Part shown: positions 53,661-64,000 of the stretch, one piece after another
Layout: the number at the start of each line of letters is the position of its first letter
Position numbering within the stretch: position 1 is the first letter of the stretch
From: Protonemura montana
Taxonomy: Eukaryota; Arthropoda; Insecta; Plecoptera; Nemouridae
Length of the DNA: 64,000 nt
Direction of reading: 5' to 3'
Assembly (NCBI GenBank): GCA_947568835.1
Contig: OX387609.1
Span: 12,641,708-12,705,707 of the forward strand
Notes under the pieces: generated by a model
The model's database searches: none
What the model was told of the DNA's origin: nothing
Seen by the model: the letters and a program-made list of their open reading frames with translations, nothing else
Made by a program: the position numbers and the translations under genes

Positions 53661-54917
53661 AGAAAGTTTAACATAAGCGCTGGCTCTCTGTGGCCAAACC
53701 TATAAACTCAATGGTAATGTAATTTTATGTAAAAAAAAAAAGTAAAATTTTCGTTTATTTAAATTTCGATTTCTCGTCTTGTGTAAGAGTTTAACAATGG
53801 CTTAAAAATGTCACTCAATAGTCGATTACGCGCAGTACTACAAACTGCTCTGACAAACTTGAGGAAAATACAGCCATAAAGATAAGTAAGTTGACGTTTA
53901 TGACAAACGTATTACACGAAGCAAGGCATGTGCCCAAATATCTCTGCTGGCTTAGAGTAATTTTTTATTCTAAAAATATATTGTTTTTTAGTCCTAGGTG
54001 GGCTTTATGATTCATTTAGGAAGCCTTGACAAGGGGATTTGTTTTAATTTTTTGTTGTTTTATTTGTTATCGGAAAAAATGTCAGGACTGCTTTCGACTT
54101 TGGTAAAGTAACTTGTAATTTTTTCCGGCGAAATCTTCGATGTGTGAATAAAAGACTTTCACAGAAAGTTGGTTCTTAGAAGAGAAACGCACAAACTTTC
54201 AAGAGGTATAAACACTTTCACTTGAAAGATTTTCAGGTGAAAATATTTGTAAAATTGCAAACATATTTGCAAAGATTTGTAGTGAAATGAAAATAAACTT
54301 CAAATCACCGCTCAAATTCAAACCTAGGACCCACCTAGGACCCCGATATCTCTTCTACAGTTGTGTTAGCCTTACCTTGCCACAAGCTGGTGGACTCTGA
54401 CTACACATTGCCAACTTTAGAATACAAAATAAAGCCAGTCTTCACCGGGGAGTTTGAAAATTAACCAAAAAATTATGACCAAACAATGCATCATGCACTT
54501 AAATTCTTTGTGGATTTATCAGTTTATTTGCGTGAAATAAATTCTATTGAAAAATAAGAACTTAAATGCAAAACTAAAAGTCCTAATGACTTCTGCTAAA
54601 TACCTACCGTACACTAGCGGATTCTAGCAATGGCTGCCAAAAAGCAGTTTGTAAGCTTGGTTTCCTGCCAAAACCTGATAAAAGTTAAAAGTAATCCAAA
54701 ATATATTAATTTTAACTTTGGTTGATTAACATTTATTGTTTTTCATTAAATATTTTGTTTTCCTGAAATTATTAAATGTTTCAACCAAAAAAAAACATTA
54801 TTTTGTTGCTTTTAAATCGGATAGTTAACAGTAGCATCATGGTGTCATGTTTCCTAGGTTGGTACAAGCGCCCCAGAAAGTGGCAAACTCAAATTAATCC
54901 TAGTGTACGCAGGCGCC
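53661..54917. other. Upstream region of the P450 gene, no gene recognised
   Basis: AT-rich with no ORF of note. A splice acceptor or promoter for a 5' UTR exon may lie here. I could not identify a TATA box with confidence. Confidence 0.35.
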
Positions 54918-57900
54918 ATGCTGCTCGAGCTGCGCACGGTTCTCGTGACGGCCGCAGTGGCGCTGCTCCTCGCCGCGCTCGTGTTTCTGCGCAGCGGTCA
55001 GCGCAGGCAGTTCGTGCGCATGATCAACAAGCTGCCCGGTCCGCCACTGTTGCCGTTGCTAGGCAACGCGCTCGATGTCATGGTGGACAGGGCGAGTGAG
55101 TCGTCTTTAAGTTGATAATAATAATAATAATGTATTTATATCTTTTTATTTCATTTCTTATCGTTTTTCCATAAAGTCCTAAGAGCTCATCTGTGGATTT
55201 GATTAAATAAAGTTACATTTCGGGCAGATTTTTAACAATTACACTATTAAAAATTGAAAAAAATGTAATTTCAAAAATAACAAATTGACATAAAAAAAAA
55301 TGTATATATATATATATTATATTAATAATAATAAAGCGTACCTTTCCTTGCCGTGCAGAGATAATGGACCTCATCAACGAGCGCACGCGCAGATACGCAC
55401 CGATATTCCGCACGTGGAGCGGACCGGATGCAGTGGTACACCTGACCAGGGCCGAGCACATCGAAGTCAGTGCCTTCTAGATCGTTTCCAAACAAGAAAA
55501 CTAGCAATATGTGAAATCTGATTCAAAATGCGCGGGGTTTTTTCTACCCTCTCAAAAATTGATGCGCCAAAGGGGACAACATGGGCTGAGCAGCCATTTT
55601 GTTTCAGGCCATCATGGGCGGCTCGAAACACACCTCGAAGGCTCGATGGTACGTGTACCTGCAGCCCTGGCTGGGACTGGGACTTCTCACGAGTGCAGGT
55701 TGGTACTCCTGATTGAACGTGCTAATTAATTACTTCCGCCCAATGTTGATGCTGTTTGCAGGTCAGTATTGTAGTTAGTTCTGTGCTCGTGTCTGTTGTT
55801 TTGTAATCTGAATAATGGAACTCCAAGAAAGAAGACAACGAAATGCTGAAACTGAATTGATTGTCTATTCTTATTAACACCGAACACCAGGCTAATCGGC
55901 GTTTCTTAGTCTTGAAGACCGAATTGTCAACTTCTAGCCTCCCACTCAAAGTGTCCAAGGGTCACAGTCCGAGGTTTTTAGTCCAAGAGTCGTAGTCCAT
56001 CCATCAATTTTACAAGGTTTTTATTTTTTAATAGGGCAAAGATATTTTTCAATAAAATTCCTAATTTTAATACAGTAATAGACACGTCTTATAGGGCTTT
56101 TAATGATTTTAAAAAGCCCTATTTACGACCAGTAAATAGCTGTCAATGTTCGTATTATTTTTTAACTCGTGGGCAAAGCCTCTTTTACAAAAAAGATCAA
56201 TAAAAATAAAGGTCGCAGACCAAAATTCGTAGTCCAGGTATTCGAGGAGCCCACCCATTGGTCATACAGCTTGCCCGCAGCCTAGGGATGTTGAAAATTT
56301 CAACCAATGAGCTCTTTCCTTGCAGGTGCCAAGTGGCACGCTCGGCGCAAGATGATCACGCCGACATTCCACTTCAAGATCTTGGAGACTTTCTGCGACG
56401 TGTTCGTGGAGAACAGCGCCATCTTGGTAGACAAGATGGCGGCCGCAGCTGACGTGGCTCGACACGGCGGGTTTGATGTTTACCCCTTGATCAACTTGTG
56501 CACCCTGGACATTATTTGCGGTGAGTTTAGTCCGTCCCAGCGGCCTTCAAACTTGCCCGATTAATTGTCGGTACTTTCACTCAAGATCCGCTGAAAAACG
56601 AGCGGATATTTGACATTTTCTTTCCTCATTTGACATTCTTTTAAAGTAGCAATAAAAGTCGCTAATCGTTCTACCATAAAGCTCATAGACTCAGTCAGAG
56701 TCCCAGCGCCAGTGTTAAACGTTCTGCTGAGCAAACGAGCCGGCAACACGTGGTAACGATAGCTGCCACCCGATGTCGCTTGCGGCCGTCCTTTTTAACC
56801 AAATTCTACAAAAAAATAATTCCAGCTCAAAATATTGACATGTGTTTATCAATCGTTGAGGTTAGCATTAATCAAGATTAATTGAGCGTAAACCAGTCTC
56901 AAATGCGAGTAATCTGCGAGAAATAACGAAATTAAATTTTTTAACACTCGAAACGACGGTGGCTCCATCTAGTAATAGTAGATATATTTTTTTGTCTGTC
57001 AAGGAGTTGATTGGTTGGTTTAAACATAAGCTGGGAATCGAAACTTAAAAACTCGGTGCAGATTGACCAGTTTCAATTTGTGGAGGTTTGGTATTTAGAA
57101 GGGAAACAGATAAAACAAAGTAGTCAATTAATTATTTATAAAAAGTGACTTTCCAATAGCTTATTGCAAAAGCAAATAGCCAATCGGAAATGTGAGGCAT
57201 TATATAGCGAGTGTGTCTGAAGCGTTTTCATTGGCTCATTGTTTCGATTGGCCCACAGAGACGGCGATGGGCACAAAAATCCACGCGCAGGAGCAGACGC
57301 GCTCCAAGTACATCGACGCAGTCTTCGAGTGAGTCTCTGGCAACGCTGTCAGGCAATCTTGCAATCATGTTGTCAAATTTCCCAACATCTACGACACACA
57401 TCCCTGGTTCCAGTGCTGTGACGTCAAGATCCCAGCTTGGTCCTTGACAACGCCTCCAATTCGATATATATTATATATTTTTTTTTTTATTGCCATGGCC
57501 TCCATCCCTTCCAGGGAGCATGGCGATCGCTTCACACTACATCGCCTCTGCCTTACAATATCAAAGATTGTGCAGCCCGTTGCAAGCATTTTATTTCGAT
57601 ATTTCTCGTAGGTTAACTCGCTTTTGTGACTGTTCATGCTCAAAAGATCTCCATCAATGTTTACCCCAACGATTGATGTACACGTAACGATATTCAAAAG
57701 TAACCAACGAAAAATATCGAAATTAAATTTCATACGACAGTGGCTCCACTTAACGAAAGAGGTCAACGAAATAAAACTACTGGGTGTGATACTGACCAGC
57801 AATATGAAATGGGAAAGCCATGTGAATTATATCGCCCCTAAAATAGTATCAGGCTGCTATTTAATAAGGAGGCTTATGAAAGTCGCTAATCTTGAGACGG

Positions 57901-60900
57901 TTAAATTAGTCCATTTTGCCCGCATGCACTCGCACATACAATTCGGCATCATACTGTGGGGACATTCAACCTGCGCGTCAAGAATCCTTAAACTACAGAA
58001 GAAAGCCGTAAGAATCATGGCTCGAGCTATAGTTACGACCCATGCAGCGTCGTTTACTACAAGGATTCATGCCGACCGCTCTTTAAAAAATTTTAAAATC
58101 ATGCCCCTTCCCTGTACTTACATTTACTGCTGCATCATGTTTGTTTACTGTCTTGATAATTTGACCCCTGTGCAAACCCATCATAATACCAGAAAGAGGA
58201 ACGACCTGCCACTGCCTAAACACAATCTTAATTTACTGACCAAAGGACCAAGGTATGCTGGTCGAAAAAATTTTAATGCGTTACCAGATTTTGTAAAGAC
58301 TACAAGTTTTAACTCATTTAAATGTACTTTAAAACGATTCATGTTGCAACACTGTTTTTATTCTACTGACGAGTTTTATCTGATTTGTAAAAACATTACA
58401 TTGTGATTGTCTTCTGTTATGTTATCTCATATGCTTTTTTATATCTGTCAAGAGATAGTTTGACTGTCTTATATCTTCGGATCAAAGGGACAATAAAAAG
58501 TAAATAAATAAACGTGACGTTCCGGTACTCTGCATTCTTGTCGTTAAGGTAGTCATTTTTCACGCAGAGACCGTGACATTGACGTTGTTTCTCTACCTAG
58601 AACCTACTTTTGACGGTACTACCAAATCCAATTCGATTGCAGCATCAGCCAGGTGACGTTGCTGCGAGCTGTCCGACCTTGGCTGTACAGCGACTTGATC
58701 TTCTACCGCACATCCCTCGGACGTCTCTACAAGAAGTGTCTTGGTGTCCTCCACGGGTTCACTGAGAAGGTAGACACAATTCCTTGGCAAGGCGATGTAA
58801 ACGTTTGGAAGGAACGAGTTAGCATCTTAAAGTTTCCTAGGTCATTACAAATCGTTCAACACGAACCAATCAAATTTATCAGAGTAAATCAAATGACCTC
58901 TTTAATCAAACGGTTTGGCGTGTTGGAAGCACTGGGTCTCGTGAGATCACCGAAGTTAAGCAACACTGCGCTGGGTCAGGTATTGGGTAGGTGACCATCA
59001 TACACATGACCAGTTCTGTTCGGGAGAGAGGTTGGAGGGAAGAAAGTTAAGCATCACTGCGCTGGGTCCGGTATTGAATGGGTGACCATCATACACATGA
59101 CCAGTTCTGTTCGGTAGAGAGGTTGTAGGGATGAAAGTTAAGCAACACTGCGCTGGGTCAGGTATTGGATGGGTGACCATCATACACATGACCAGTTCTG
59201 TTCGGGAGAGAGGTTGGAGGGAAGAAAGTTAAGCACCACTGCGCTGGGTCCGGTATTGAATGGGTGACCATCTTGCATATGACCAGTTCTGTTCGGGAGA
59301 GAGGTTGGAGGGATGAAAGCTAGTACAGAAACTTCACTCGCCTTGCTTATCAACCTCTCGACAGCATGGATTTGTGGAGGAATCCTGCTGTTCGCGTTGT
59401 ACCGTCCTTCGGAAGGGATGTTAAGCCGGTGGTCCCCTTGGTGCTCTTCGACAGGAGTAAGCTACGTGCCGGCACCGGGTTTCCCCTCCATCCTTCTAGG
59501 CTAATAATAGTTAATCATCATTCTGGTAATCTATCCACGCCGTAAGAAAGCGCCACAGAGCCCATTGTTAAAGGAAAGCGTCGTTAAACATTAAACAACA
59601 GAAATTAACCAAATCTTTTTTTGTTCCTCATCTTGCCTTCCAGTCGAGTTTCCATTGCACATTTCTAACCTGACACCTGTTGACGGTTGCAGGTGATTCG
59701 GGAGCGGCGAGAGGAGAACCTAGCGGCCGACTCGAGAACTGACAACGCCGACATGGAGCCAACCGGTAAGCGTGTAACTCTTGCTTGGCCGTGACTGGTT
59801 TCTAAACAGTGCTAAACAAGTCCTTGGCGGTCACCCACCCAAAGTCAGACTCGACACTTGTTGCTGAACTTTGGAAACACAAGAAAGAAACTTTTTGGGT
59901 GATTTATTTAAAAAAGCAGCAACTAGGATAATTTTATTATTATGAACACTATAACCGTCTCAAAAATTGATGCCCAAGCGGGGGTTCAAACCCCGATCTC
60001 CACCTATCGTGGATGTTGCTCTAACCCATTGAGCTACTTGGACACTGACTTTTCGAGAGGATTTTAGTGTATTTGATGAGAATTAACCAAGAGGCTGTGA
60101 ATACTCACAGTCACTCTGATTCTAGTGACGCTATACCACGTCACAACCATTCAACCTCGAATAACTCCAATTTAACGTTCGATGCGTTATATTTATTTGA
60201 ACAATTCAGAAATATCCAAGCTTTGTCGTATTTAATTGAGAATTAAAAGATAACAAAGGGAAGAATGTGTAACAATGTAACTTGCAAACCCACAACAAAA
60301 TAATAGGATAGGATTGATTGACGTATTCTTTAGTTTTGCTCTGGTTTGGCCAAAAATCTAGGCCCATTTTATGGCCACAAACCTCCATTATCCAGAGCAA
60401 AACTGTAGAAAACGTCAATTAAGATCAGATTGGCGATTATGAAACATGGCGATCTTCCATTCTCTTACACCCCGACGACGACTGCTTTTTATGAAAGTCT
60501 TGTGGTGTTTTCATCACCCCAGGTACCAAGAAGCGGCTCGCGTTCCTCGATCTCTTGCTGGGGGCGGGACTAGATGGGGGCGTGCCCCTGACCGACTCGG
60601 ATCTGCGTGAAGAGGTCGACACCTTCATGTTTGAAGGTCACGACACGACGACAGCGGGCACGTCTTGGGCCCTCTTCATGCTGGCCACCCACCAGGACGT
60701 GCAGGTCAGTCTAGCCTGGCATGCCAGGGAGCCGAGAGTGGACCCGGTGCCGGCACGCAGCCTGCTCCTGTCCAACAGTACCAAGGACCGGCCACCGCTT
60801 AGCCTTGTCTCTTTGACACACTGTGTTGGCTGCTCCTGTCCAACAGCACCAAGGACCGGTCACCGCTTAGCCTTGTCTCTTTGACACACTGTGTTGGCTG

Positions 60901-62667
60901 CTCCTGTCCAACAGCACCAAGGACTGGCCACCGCTTAGCCTTGTCACTTTGACACACTGTGTTGGCTGCTCCTGTCCAACAGCACCAAGGACCGGCCACC
61001 GCTTAGCCTTGTCACTTTGACACACTGTGTTGGCTGCTCCTGTCCAACAGCACCAAGGACCGGCCACCGCTTAGCCTTGTCACTTTGACACACTGTGTTG
61101 GCTGCTCCTGTCTAACAGCACCAAGGACCGGCCACCGCTTAGCCTTGTCACTTTGACACACTGTGTTGGCTGCTTCTGTCCAACAGCACCAAGGACCGGC
61201 CACCGCTTAGCCCTGTCCCTGATGAGTAGGTCCAAAAACATACATGCGATTAATTTCGTTCGCTTCGTGCCTTCTGTCCGTGCCACCAGGAGCGCTGTGT
61301 GCGTGAACTCGACGCCATCTTCGGTGATTCGGAGCGAGCTGCGACGATGCGTGACCTGACAGAGATGCGTTACCTCGAACGCGTCATCAAGGAGACCCTG
61401 CGTCTTTACCCTAGTGTGCCTTTCGTCATGCGCACGCTCGACGAAGACGTCAACCTTGGTACGCACCAATCACGGGGCTGCTGGCCTGTTATTATTATTA
61501 TTTGTGGTGTTTAACGACGCACTGTTTTGACAACTAAGCCCTGCGGCACTGGTCTAATGGCGTCGGTGAATGAGTGGATGATGATGAGGATGATGATGAA
61601 CCTAACCTAGCCTAGAAGGGAGGAGGGGAAACCCGGTGCCGGCACGTAGCCTACTCCTGTCGAAGACCAAGGGGACCACCGGCTTCACGTCCCTTCCGAA
61701 GGACGGTACAACGCGAACAACACGATTCCTCCACAAATCCTTGCTGTTGAGAGGTTGATAAACAAGGCGAGTAAAGTTGCTGTACTAACTTTCATCCCTC
61801 CAATCTCTCTCACGAACAGAACTGGTCCTGCTGGCCTGACCTAGGTCGCTGGAAATATTTTGAGATGTGTCCCCTTGTTCCTGCAGGTGGCTACACTCTG
61901 CCCGCAGGGTGTATGGTCAACGTGCACATCTTCCACCTTCATCGTGACCCGGAATATTTCCCGGACCCGGAGGCGTTCGACCCAGACCGCTTTCTCCCGG
62001 AGCGCAGCGCGGGCAGACACCCTTTCGCTTACCTTCCTTTCAGTGCTGGTAGGTATCTGATTGTAATGTAGGCACTAGCAGTGCGGCCGCTTTGCACGCA
62101 GCTGCCGTGTGTGAAGTGATGTGATTGATTTGAGTTGATTTTGCAATCTCAGTATCTAAAATGTATCTTATCGAGGGTTACTCTGTCGAAAATGGTTTAC
62201 CCTCAAGACTTCGACTCAATGTCCAGGTTCAATCTCACCCAAATCCAACTCCTATACTGCTTAATTTGGACCCCCTTTGCTTGCTTTCAGGTCAAGAATC
62301 TTTGTCCATATAAGTGTGTGATTCATGAAACCGAGTGATAAGAATTACCGTAGTGATACTGATCCCGCGGACTGCTCAATTTTGAACCACTTTAATCAGA
62401 TTAAATTCTTATTTACACGCTTCGATTCCACGGTCGATTTCGTAAGAGAATAAACCTATCTCTTGGTAACGCAACTCTCGTTCTATTCTTTCTCTTCATT
62501 TAAATTACATTTTGGTATTTAAATCGTAATGATTGTATATATATTTTTACTTTATTTTTATATTTATGTTTAACCATGTCTTGCACATCATTTTTGATTT
62601 CAAAGACAATACAAAATTACTTACCTACTTACTTCTTGAGGAGCGTTGTCTCAAAATGGGATAAAAC

Positions 62668-62746
<79 letters not shown>

Positions 62747-62903
62747 AATGAACCGTATAGTTTATAAAAAAAAAACACGCACACAAACACAAACCCACAA
62801 AGTGTTTTTTTATTTTGAGGTCACTGGAATGAAAAATTTTGCTTCTCTCGCTACGCTCATACAAAATCCACAATTTTGTTCCAATAAAAATTACCAGCAC
62901 ATT

Positions 62904-62949
<46 letters not shown>

Positions 62950-63187
62950 CCCTACCAGTACACGGCATAATGGACGCATGTTCAACCATGATCTCCCAGG
63001 TCCACGAAACTGCGTCGGCCAGAAGTTTGCGCTGCTCGAGGAGAAGGCGATGCTCTGCGCAGTGCTGCGCAGGTTTCGGCTGCGCGCCACGCAGCTGCCC
63101 GGTGACGTCACGCTCGTGCAGGAGCTGATCCTGCGTCCCAAGGACGGCATCCTGTTGCAAGTCTCTCCCAGAACAAGATCAGTCTGA
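54918..63187 (+). CDS. Cytochrome P450, family CYP4, complete 11-exon gene
   Basis: Exons: 54918-55095, 55359-55465, 55608-55698, 56326-56520, 57259-57328, 58643-58769, 59693-59765, 60523-60704, 61290-61458, 61887-62048 and 63000-63187. All have GT-AG borders and the phases agree, giving 513 codons, normal for CYP4. N-terminal membrane anchor (residues about 8-30) and hinge '[15 protein letters not shown]'; '[20 protein letters not shown]' (C helix); the CYP4 I-helix signature '[16 protein letters not shown]' (311-326), whose Glu is the residue that in many CYP4s binds heme covalently; ExxR at 376-379; and heme loop 'PFSAGPRNCVG' with Cys456. CYP4s are ER mono-oxygenases that hydroxylate fatty acids, hormones or foreign compounds. 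The substrate cannot be told from sequence. All key residues are intact. Introns carry many repeats. Confidence 0.95.
56740..56965. mobile_element. MITE, family 2, in P450 intron 4
   Basis: Inverse copy of 53395-53660: 'CCGGCAACACGTGGTAAC', CGATGTCGCTTGCGGCCG and 'TGTGTTTATCAATCGTTGAG' are the matching landmarks. Confidence 0.65.
57476..57595 (-). repeat. LINE 3' terminus in P450 intron 5
   Basis: Poly-T (57478-57490), then a stretch with 'GCATGGCGATCGCTTCACAC' matching the LINE end at 27391-27520. The terminal hairpin is degraded here. Confidence 0.6.
57598..58612. mobile_element. Foldback MITE, family 1, interrupted by a LINE
   Basis: The left part (57598-57758, ending GTGGCTCCACTTAACG) and right part (58512-58612, from GTGACGTTCCGGTACTCTGC to CTACCTAGAACCTAC) together match the MITE at 48622-49027. 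The LINE at 57759-58511 lies between them, with AACG possibly duplicated at the joint. The inner part of the left half is folded like the reference copy. Confidence 0.8.
57759..58511 (+). pseudogene. 5'-truncated LINE in P450 intron 5
   Basis: The open frame 57759-58406 carries '[20 protein letters not shown]' (LGxxxxxxxxWxxHV), '[10 protein letters not shown]', '[12 protein letters not shown]', '[20 protein letters not shown]' and '[20 protein letters not shown]'. It ends with a tail rich in AAATAA at about 58490-58511. It is only the ORF2 C-terminus, but the frame is intact, so the insertion is fairly young. Confidence 0.8.
58910..59605 (+). mobile_element. 5S-rRNA-derived SINE, sense orientation, in P450 intron 6
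   Basis: The 5S-like head ('AAACGGTTTGGCGTGTTGGA', GATCACCGAAGTTAAGC) is followed by four 91-bp-type units (58960-59320), the body ('GTACCGTCCTTCGGAAGGGA') and the conserved end AGCGTCGTTAAACATTAAAC. This is the only complete sense copy in the window. It is in the same orientation as the host gene. Confidence 0.85.
59827..59880 (-). repeat. 5S-derived SINE relic
   Basis: GTCACCCACCC...CAGACTCGACACTTGTTGCTGAAC resembles box C and box A of the SINE in reverse complement. Heavily diverged. Confidence 0.5.
59935..60195 (-). repeat. tRNA-like repeat, copy 1
   Basis: On minus, 'GTCCAAGTAGCTCAATGGGT' (acceptor and D arm, box A) and 'GGGGTTTGAACCCCCG' (T arm, box B) form a tRNA-like fold. It is followed or preceded by 'ACCGTCTCAAAAATTGATGC' and a unique stretch shared with 63480-63770. 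Confidence 0.7.
60740..61215 (+). repeat. 68-bp minisatellite in P450 intron 8
   Basis: About 6.5 copies of a 68-bp unit with 'GTGTTGGCTGCTCCTGTCCA', ACAGCACCAAGGACCGGCC and CTTTGACACA. Starts fall near 60824, 60892, 60960, 61028 and 61096. The first unit is preceded by GTGCCGGCACGCAGCCTGCTCCTGTC, matching the body of the 5S-derived SINE. Confidence 0.9.
61489..61827 (-). mobile_element. 5S-derived SINE, 5'-truncated, in P450 intron 9
   Basis: Flanked by the 11-bp duplication CTGCTGGCCTG (61478-61488 and 61828-61838). On plus it runs from the TTATTATTATTA tail through the body to 'TCTCTCACGAACAGAACTGG', ending inside the first promoter unit, so the 5S head is absent. Confidence 0.88.
62669..62744. 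repeat. (ATT)n microsatellite
   Basis: About 25 ATT repeats in P450 intron 10. Confidence 0.95.
62905..62948. repeat. Poly-C tract of 44 bases
   Basis: Uninterrupted C run ending 51 bases before the acceptor of the last P450 exon (AG at 62998-62999). Confidence 0.9.
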
Positions 63188-63309
63188 GCCTGGACTCGAA
63201 CTCGATCCGGAAAAATTCGGTAATCGAACCCGAGCCCTTGCTGGTGTGTGCTGACCTTGTTTAACCCGGTGTTTTTGAATCCCCAGCCCAAAGCTGAACA
63301 AGTTTTGGT

Positions 63310-63490
63310 TCTAGGATGAAATCTTATTTAAATTGCAAACGCTTGCAATGCGCGGGGTATTTTATTATTAACAACACTATAACCGTCTCAAAAATTGATG
63401 CCCAAACGCGGACTCGTTATAGTGTTGTTAATAATAAAATACCCCGCGCATTGCAAGCGTTTGCAATTTAAATAAGATTTTATCCTAAAA
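63310..63490. repeat. Long perfect foldback just after the P450 gene
   Basis: Arms at 63320-63383 and 63416-63479 are perfect inverse copies of each other, with 32 bases between; similarity extends a little further outward with mismatches. The arms include 'GCAAACGCTTGCAATGCGCG' and TTATTATTAACAACACTATAA. The loop contains 'ACCGTCTCAAAAATTGATGC', as found beside the tRNA-like repeat. Confidence 0.92.
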
Positions 63491-63770
63491 CAGCAATGAA
63501 TCCAACGTCAAATTGGAGTTACTCGAGTTTGACAGGTTGTGACGTAGTATAGCGTCACTAGAATCAGAGTGACTGTGAGTATTCACAGCCTCTTGGTTCT
63601 ACTCCTTAGAGAACTGTCATTCTCATCAAATACACTAAAATCGTCTCAAAAAGCCAGTGTCCAAGTAGCTCAATTGGTTAGAGCAACACCCGCGATAGGT
63701 GGAGATCGGGGTCCGAGTCCCCGTTTGGGCATCAATTTTTGAGACGGTTTTAGTGTTGTTAATAGCAAAG
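63491..63770 (+). repeat. tRNA-like repeat, copy 2
   Basis: 'GTCCAAGTAGCTCAATTGGT' begins a tRNA-like sequence at 63659-63730 with a 7-bp acceptor stem, a perfect D stem (GCTC/GAGC) and a T arm (GGGGTCCGAGTCCCC). The anticodon loop lacks the usual T33 and one stem pair is missing, so it is a SINE-type head and not a working tRNA. The preceding 170 bases match copy 1 in inverse orientation. Confidence 0.7.
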
Positions 63771-63815
63771 TATTGGTTCTACTTTCAACAATTCAGCAAT
63801 TCAGCAATTCATCAC

Positions 63816-64000
63816 AGCTACAGCCACAGCCACAGCTACAGCTACAGGCACAGCCACAGCCACAGCCACCGCCACAGCCACAGCCACAGCCACAGCTACA
63901 GCCACAGCCACAGCCACAGCCACAGCCACAGCCACAGCCACAGCCACAGCCACAGCCACAGCCACAGCCACAGCCACAGCCACAGCCACATCCACAGCCA
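63816..64000. repeat. (CAGCCA)n satellite reaching the window end
   Basis: CAGCCA units with occasional CAGCTA. The array continues past the window border. Confidence 0.95.

Noticed and set aside
62667-62900. Poly-Asn or poly-Ile ORFs
   Set aside because: Translations of the ATT microsatellite.
63659-63730. tRNA gene near the right end
   Set aside because: Acceptor, D and T arms fit, but the anticodon loop lacks T33 and a stem pair is missing. It is part of a two-copy repeat.
63801-63995. Ala-Val repeat protein
   Set aside because: Translation of the CAGCCA satellite.

Overview
The window looks like nuclear DNA of an animal, most likely an arthropod. Genes have GT-AG introns and animal polyA signals, the sequence is AT-rich, and decayed transposons are dense (Jockey-type and other non-LTR elements, Helitrons, hAT and Harbinger-like elements). 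A tRNA-derived SINE at 49.97-50.15 kb resembles SINEs I know from polyneopteran insects, so a hexapod is my best guess. I cannot name the species.

Layout. 1-16.1 kb is mostly old transposon debris: two Helitron Rep relics and several reverse-transcriptase relics. It also holds a small membrane-protein ORF and a candidate two-exon gene at 3.63-4.37 kb. At 16.9-17.8 kb (minus) is a single-exon seven-helix TMBIM/Lifeguard gene. 18.3-26.5 kb is a broken tandem duplication carrying two copies of a transposon ORF of the 'DGCGGxNKN...GHSFLPxD' type. 26.5-32.6 kb holds an R1-like LINE fragment and a nearly intact Jockey-type LINE with both ORFs.

34.4-50.5 kb (minus) is the most interesting part. It carries three genes for secreted, glycine-rich, structural-looking proteins (called C, A and B here). 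All share one plan: a tiny first exon with the start of the signal peptide, a phase-1 intron, then one exon with a homologous helical domain of about 125 residues and a low-complexity Gly-rich tail. That plan recalls silk or glue proteins. A and B sit on a 3.8/5.1-kb tandem duplication that later took separate insertions: a hAT element in A's unit; a 5S-derived SINE, a LINE and a foldback MITE in B's unit. The paralogous copy serves as the empty site for dating these events. B is altered and loses its ancestral C-terminus by a frameshift.

50.6-51.1 kb (plus) has an unrecognised intronless 154-codon ORF. 51.6-53.3 kb holds arrays of a 5S-rRNA-derived SINE whose internal promoter region has expanded as 91-bp tandem units. 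54.9-63.2 kb (plus) is a complete 11-exon cytochrome P450 of family CYP4 (513 codons) whose introns are full of SINEs, MITEs, a LINE, a 68-bp minisatellite apparently born from SINE sequence, and a 44-base poly-C tract. The window ends in a long perfect foldback, a tRNA-like repeat and a CAGCCA satellite. The P450 and TMBIM genes look like ordinary single-copy neighbours with no visible functional link to the Gly-rich cluster.
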